The translations under genes and the position numbers were made by a program. A stretch of DNA of 8,985 bases from Treponema sp. (GTDB lineage Bacteria; Spirochaetota; Spirochaetia; Treponematales; Breznakiellaceae): positions 1 through 8,985 of the forward strand of contig JAITAW010000060.1 in NCBI GenBank assembly GCA_031283905.1, written 5' to 3'. Below, piece by piece: positions 5,723 to 8,985 of the stretch. Positions within the stretch are counted from its first letter, which is position 1; each line of letters opens with the position of its first letter. Below the pieces are notes generated by a model. It worked only from the letters and a program-made list of their open reading frames with translations. It ran no database searches and was not told the DNA's origin.

Positions 5723-6613
5723 CCGCGCAATCAGCCTGCCGCTATCTGAACGCGCCCGCGCGTAACCGCCCCGCATCGCGTGAGTCCCCCGCATCCCTTC
5801 CCTACGGAGGGGGAGTGCCGCCCCTCTATACGAATTGAGTTTTTCCAGCAACAGCCGCGCCTTCTCTCTCACCGGTTTTGTATACGCTCCCCGTGAGATT
5901 TGCGCGATGGAATAGCGGGTGTCGAGGTTTATCGCGCCCTCCTGTTCCTCGCCGTACTTTTCGAGTGCGTCCAGGTACGCCAGCGCCAGGAGGTTGTCGG
6001 GGCGGGGGGCGTTGAGACGGCGCATCATGTCGTTAAGAATTATCTCGTCTTCCGCGGTTAGGCCTATTTTTGAAAGCGCGTAGAGCGCCGGTATCAGCGC
6101 CATCACATCGGACTCGGCTTTCAGCATCCGCAGAAGGATTTTCTTGGCGTCCTCCCCGCCGTAATCGCCCAAACAAGCCGCAGCTTTCGCCCGTATGCCC
6201 GGATAATTATTGGCGGTTATGCCGTTTACGCGCGTCTTGTTGACCGTTCCCTCAAGAGCCAGAAATTCCAGCGCGTCCAGCATTTCAGGATATTTCTTGT
6301 TTTGCGCGAGTAGTTTGGCGGTAAGGGCAAGCGCGTTGTTTTTCAGCTTCAACTCGGGCGACCTGCTCTGTTCCGCGATAAGGATAAGATTCGCCATGTC
6401 CGGGGAATAGGAGCGTTCGGTTTCGACATCCCGTTCCACGCCGGCTTCCTGCGCGGCGGCCATTTGCGCGGTTTGAAAGACGAGGGACACAACGATGATA
6501 CAAACACCCGCCCTACACGCCGTCATACCCAAAAACGGACGGCGTGTAGGGCGGCCCGCCGTTTGACGCACCGTTTTAGGAGAAAAGAATAAAACCTCGC
6601 AAACGACCGCCAT
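5717..6613 (-). CDS. Exported HEAT-repeat protein
   Basis: The 298-residue product has a hydrophobic segment at about 37-47 (VCIIVVSLVF) followed by a plausible signal-peptidase site after MAAA (51-54), so it is probably exported. Residues about 75-258 form alpha-helical HEAT-like repeats, e.g. NNYPGIRAKAAACLGDYGG and IPALYALSKIGL, which normally act as protein-binding scaffolds; no enzymatic motif is seen. The ATG at 6611-6613 has GGAG overlapping the stop of the aminotransferase gene 5 nt upstream, implying translational coupling. An internal ATG at 6524-6526 would also give a signal peptide but has a poor ribosome binding site. Two oddities stand out: residues about 20-36 are encoded by a 47-bp palindrome, and residues about 262-298 are a Gly/Arg-rich tail unlike the repeats. 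The partner and role are unknown. Confidence 0.8.
   Translation of the reverse strand: MAVVCEVLFFSPKTVRQTAGRPTRRPFLGMTACRAGVCIIVVSLVFQTAQMAAAQEAGVERDVETERSYSPDMANLILIAEQSRSPELKLKNNALALTAKLLAQNKKYPEMLDALEFLALEGTVNKTRVNGITANNYPGIRAKAAACLGDYGGEDAKKILLRMLKAESDVMALIPALYALSKIGLTAEDEIILNDMMRRLNAPRPDNLLALAYLDALEKYGEEQEGAINLDTRYSIAQISRGAYTKPVREKARLLLEKLNSYRGAALPLRREGMRGTHAMRGGYARARSDSGRLIARL
6508..6554 (-). repeat. 17-bp perfect inverted repeat inside the HEAT-protein signal-peptide region
   Basis: CCGCCCTACACGCCGTC (6508-6524) is the exact reverse complement of 6538-6554, around a 13-nt loop. Read on the coding strand it lies between GCGGGC and GCGGGT, which look like a short target-like duplication, each encoding Ala-Gly. 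Removing the 48 bp between equivalent points would leave an in-frame TAG-VCIIVV junction and a normal signal peptide. It is most simply a small mobile palindromic element inserted in frame. Confidence 0.75.
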
Positions 6614-6618
6614 ACGGA

Positions 6619-7914
6619 TTACTCCGTCAATGCTTTCGCCGTGTCGTAGATTGCCCGGTACACCGCCGGTATATCTTCTTCTTCAATACTGGAGAACGCC
6701 ACGCGGAGGTACACGCCGCCCAGCGCAATCGTGCCGATGCCGTGTTCCGCGAGCAGCGTCCGGCGTAGCGTCTCCGCGTCCAGCCCGTTACACCTGAAAC
6801 TCATAAAATACCCGGAATTGAAGGGCAGCGGTTCCAGCGCCTTATGCCCGGGACGCTCCGCTATAAACCGTTTTACCGCCCGGTAACGCCTCCTCAGCAA
6901 CTCAAAACACGCCTCTTTTTCAGCATTGGTTCTGGGATCGCTCATGGTTTGCAGCATGAGGTATTGCGCGGGCGTGTTGGCGCAGGAAACCGATGAGCGG
7001 ATACACCCCATGAGCTTCTTCACCAGCGCGTCATAATGGCGGGCCTCCATGCCCTTACAGCCAAAGGTAACAAACCCCATGCGCAAGCCCCATGCGTAGT
7101 CTTCTTTCGTGGGACCATCGATCTTTACGGCCAAAATCCGTTCGTGAAGGTTGGTAAGCCTGCAAAAAATGGATTCCTGAATGATATGATCCTCGTAGAA
7201 AAGCCCGAAATAGGCGTCATCGCAGAAGACCAGCACGTCCGCCCCCCGCGCCGCGACATCCTCAAGCAGGCCGAATATCCGTTCCGCCTCGTCTATAGTG
7301 GGCGAATAGCCCGAAGGGTTGTTCGGAAAGTTGAGAATGATCCGCGCGGTTCCTGTTTCCACGGCCTCCCGTACGCCCCGCTCTATTGACTCCATAGCGA
7401 GTCCGGGCCCACCGTTGAAAAAAGGGATTTCTTTTACAACCGCTCCGCTCCGCTCCTGAAACACGAGTTCGTAATTGTCCCAGCACGGATCACTTGCTAT
7501 GATGACGTCCCCCTCGTTGAGGAACAGATCGGACATGTAGGAAATGCCTGCGGTAATGCCCGGTACAACCACGGGCAACGATATATGCTCCGGGTTTATG
7601 AAAGGATTTTTCTGAATGAGCATCTCCTTCCAAGCCAGCCGCGCCTTTTCTACCCCCGCTGTCGGGGCATACGCCACGATTTCTTCGGGCGTGAAAAGAG
7701 GCATGGCCTCCGCAATGGCGGACATGAGCAACGGACTTCCCTTGCTGTACGCCATGCCAATCGTCCCATTCGCTTTATGGGCGGATATTCTCGCTTCCGC
7801 GGCCTGGGCGATGATGCCTTTGGGAAAGTAGAGGCGGCTCCCCAATTTAGACAGCAACCGCGAAGCGACCGTACCTTCCAGAACACCGTTGAGTTCCTGC
7901 GCAAGAATGTGCAT
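6619..7914 (-). CDS. Class I/II (fold-type I) PLP-dependent aminotransferase
   Basis: The 431-residue protein has the full set of fold-type I aminotransferase landmarks. NFPNNPSG (195-202) contacts the cofactor, DDAYFGLFY (232-240) holds the pyridine-binding aspartate and tyrosine, K270 in DGPTKEDYAWG is the likely Schiff-base lysine, R278 in GLRMGF would bind the PLP phosphate, and R404 in YLRVAF would bind the substrate carboxylate. The lysine context DGPTKE differs from the common SxSK of aspartate aminotransferases, pointing to a divergent subgroup, so amino-donor specificity (aromatic, branched or aspartate) cannot be assigned. It is cytoplasmic. The ATG follows a strong GAGGAG at suitable spacing, and a promoter lies about 90 nt upstream. 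It heads an operon with the HEAT-repeat gene, though no functional link between the two is evident. Confidence 0.9.
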   Translation of the reverse strand: MHILAQELNGVLEGTVASRLLSKLGSRLYFPKGIIAQAAEARISAHKANGTIGMAYSKGSPLLMSAIAEAMPLFTPEEIVAYAPTAGVEKARLAWKEMLIQKNPFINPEHISLPVVVPGITAGISYMSDLFLNEGDVIIASDPCWDNYELVFQERSGAVVKEIPFFNGGPGLAMESIERGVREAVETGTARIILNFPNNPSGYSPTIDEAERIFGLLEDVAARGADVLVFCDDAYFGLFYEDHIIQESIFCRLTNLHERILAVKIDGPTKEDYAWGLRMGFVTFGCKGMEARHYDALVKKLMGCIRSSVSCANTPAQYLMLQTMSDPRTNAEKEACFELLRRRYRAVKRFIAERPGHKALEPLPFNSGYFMSFRCNGLDAETLRRTLLAEHGIGTIALGGVYLRVAFSSIEEEDIPAVYRAIYDTAKALTE

Positions 7915-8007
7915 ATTGTTCTCCTCATGAAAAGCTTTTTACTTAATACATATTCCTTGAGGGAATTCTTCAAACAAACTTTAAATTTCTTGTTTTAGAG
8001 TTACCTT

Positions 8008-8037
8008 ATCATATAGTATATGAAACAAGAGAGTCAA
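8008..8037 (-). promoter_or_regulatory. sigma70 promoter for the aminotransferase operon
   Basis: On the minus strand TTGACT (8037-8032) is followed after 18 nt by TATGAT (8013-8008), each matching consensus in five of six bases. Transcription would begin near 8001 and leave a leader of about 87 nt, AT-rich and without a clear regulatory fold. Confidence 0.6.
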
Positions 8038-8058
8038 CCATACATCAGTAATAAGCTG

Positions 8059-8076
8059 GCATCTCATGAGAGATGC
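8059..8076. repeat. Short hairpin upstream of the operon promoter
   Basis: GCATCTC (8059-8065) and GAGATGC (8070-8076) form a perfect 7-bp stem around an ATGA loop, about 22 bp upstream of the -35 box. No T-run follows in either direction. It could be a regulator site or a weak terminator; nothing decides between these. Confidence 0.3.
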
Positions 8077-8189
8077 TTCAAATTTCTCTCGTTTGTATCC
8101 TATAAAAGAAGAAGTGTTTAACTAAAAGGATATTTGGGACGCTGAAAGAAAACCACCGGCCGACTGTGCCTTATGAGAAATCAGGCATA

Positions 8190-8681
8190 AACTTTTCGGC
8201 TTTATTTCTTATATGGCTAGGCTATCTCACGGGCTAAAGAAAACCTAAACAACACTGAGAAGCCGCTTAAGTTGTTGATACCGTCTATCTGATTTGGGGG
8301 AATATGGTGGAAGATATAAAGAAATACCCTTCCTATGGGGGAACCTCGGCCATATACCGGCGTGTTCTCTAGAAGTCTCCTCAAAAGCGCAGAAGGTTAT
8401 ATTTATATACCCACACCGCTCCTTTCTCTCAAGCCCTAAAAGCGAAAACGCTAAGCTACAATCGCTCTCCCGTTTTTCGCTTTCTTATCTTCCCGTATCG
8501 CAACCATTTCGCTTGCTGAAATTACGCCCCTTCATCCCTGAGCGCCCTCTTACGATCAATATGGACGGGGAAGTTTTTTTATGACGCCAATCTTACAGTG
8601 GAACTTATTCCCGCCGCAGTGAACATTGTCGCGCCGAACAATCTGCCCTACTGCCGCAGAAGCGCCGCCTCAAATGTATAG
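8190..8681 (+). pseudogene. Decayed 3' half of a diacylglycerol/lipid kinase (YegS/DagK-like) gene
   Basis: Lipid kinases of this family phosphorylate diacylglycerol or related lipids. Three plus-strand frames hold scattered similarity in the right order: KENLNNTEKPLKLLI (before 8280), GEYGGRYKEIP (from about 8297, like the family's 'GGGYK..P' block), then RPLTINMDGEVF (to about 8578), matching the C-terminal 'P..INVDGE' strand. After a run of seven T (8574-8580) the frame breaks with TGA at 8582; dropping one T restores YDANLTVELIPAAVNIVAP, a typical family ending, up to TAG 8679-8681. Upstream stops at several points and absence of the ATP-binding N-terminal part show the gene is dead. Identification comes from motif recall, so moderate; the frameshift itself is plain in the sequence. 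Confidence 0.5.
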
Positions 8682-8707
8682 CAATGAATCACCCTCCCCC
8701 CAAGACG

Positions 8708-8847
8708 AAACTTGACCCACATATGCCGGGGAACTTTTGCCGCCGTGAATGGGACTTCCGCATCGCGCACCCGCAATGACAAAAATATGAAGCTGTACAT
8801 TCTGCGGACTTTCCGGGAGCGCTTTCCTTCATTTGTGGGTCAAGTTT
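8708..8847. mobile_element. 140-bp element with 14-bp terminal inverted repeats (MITE-like)
   Basis: AAACTTGACCCACA (8708-8721) and its exact reverse complement (8834-8847) bound 140 bp with no credible gene inside. Short non-coding sequence between perfect terminal repeats is the form of a miniature inverted-repeat transposable element or a deleted insertion sequence. A flanking target-site duplication is not evident. The parent element is not in this window. Confidence 0.5.
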
Positions 8848-8866
8848 AGCCCCGAAGCGCGGGGCT
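8848..8866 (-). terminator. Hairpin after the chemoreceptor gene
   Basis: AGCCCCG (8848-8854) pairs with CGGGGCT (8860-8866) around a 5-nt loop, starting 20 nt past the chemoreceptor stop on the minus strand. It directly abuts the right end of the 140-bp element. No T-run follows, so termination is plausible but unproven. Confidence 0.35.
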
Positions 8867-8886
8867 CCTGCGCAATTCCGGCAGGT

Positions 8887-8985
8887 TTACTCAACCTTAA
8901 ACTTAGAAACTTCTTTTAGAAGAGCGTCAATTTGATTTTTGTTGTCCTTGCTTATTTCATTCACTTGCTCTACGGAGTGGTCTAT
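8887..8985 (-). CDS. Methyl-accepting chemotaxis protein, C-terminal end only
   Basis: The frame enters from the right edge and ends at TAA (8887-8889), giving 32 residues beginning IDHSVEQVNEISKDNKNQID and closing with LLEEVSKFKVE. The heptad-like helical pattern with 'I..I...N...I..L..EVSKFKV' is the usual end of the cytoplasmic signalling coiled coil of spirochaete MCPs, which controls CheA through CheW. It is a short piece but the pattern is characteristic. Ligand-binding and signalling-tip regions lie outside the window. Confidence 0.7.
   Translation of the reverse strand: MDHSVEQVNEISKDNKNQIDALLKEVSKFKVE

Noticed and set aside
8441..8481. AGCGAAAACG...CGTTTTTCGCT as a terminator
   Set aside because: Long 20-nt loop, bulged stem and location inside a decayed gene make it unconvincing.
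8294..8584. Intact 96-residue gene
   Set aside because: It has no good start, and family-like sequence continues past its stop in another frame after a T7 run; a pseudogene explains it better.

Overview
The window looks like a chromosomal segment of a spirochaete of the genus Treponema or a close relative. The best evidence is the tmRNA gene (3200-3555): its proteolysis tag, read from the resume codon, is ADDSFDYALAA, which shares the DSFDYALAA ending of known Treponema tags. A [FeFe]-hydrogenase maturase (HydF), a transmembrane diguanylate cyclase, an MCP chemoreceptor tail, and many decayed genes and palindromic repeats fit a host-associated, fermentative, motile treponeme of the gut type. 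Base composition looks close to 50% GC by eye. Species cannot be named from this window.

Layout. The left edge holds the 3' part of a family-2-like glycosyltransferase (1-764, +), followed by a hairpin. A gene-poor stretch (765-1317) carries three copies of a 13-bp motif at a 22-bp period and a nested inverted repeat. hydF (1318-2538, -) comes next. Its upstream region holds a 21-bp near-perfect palindrome beside a TTGACA, a set of mutually exclusive hairpins, and a terminator that points away from hydF. A frameshifted 3' remnant of an integrase-type transposase (about 2797-3123, -) lies between hydF and ssrA. ssrA has a textbook sigma70 promoter and a detached long-stem hairpin as its likely terminator.

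The centre holds a dCache-PAS-GGDEF diguanylate cyclase (3887-5722, +). A run of 14 C lies 118 bp before its start, and a perfect TATAAT lies 11 nt after the run. This suggests length-variable (phase-variable) control of a c-di-GMP enzyme. It is the most interesting candidate here.

The right half is a two-gene minus-strand operon: a fold-type I PLP aminotransferase (6619-7914) and, 5 nt downstream, an exported HEAT-repeat protein (5717-6613). The HEAT gene appears to carry an in-frame palindromic insertion in its signal-peptide region and a low-complexity C-terminal extension that runs into the end of the cyclase gene. Upstream of the operon are its promoter, a decayed lipid-kinase gene (about 8190-8681, +), a 140-bp element with 14-bp terminal inverted repeats, and the last 32 codons of a methyl-accepting chemotaxis protein (8887-8985, -).

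The genes do not form one pathway. Two are signalling components (cyclase, MCP), one is hydrogen metabolism (hydF), one is ribosome rescue (ssrA), and the rest are separate. The common theme is recurrent palindromes, transposon debris and homopolymer-associated variation.
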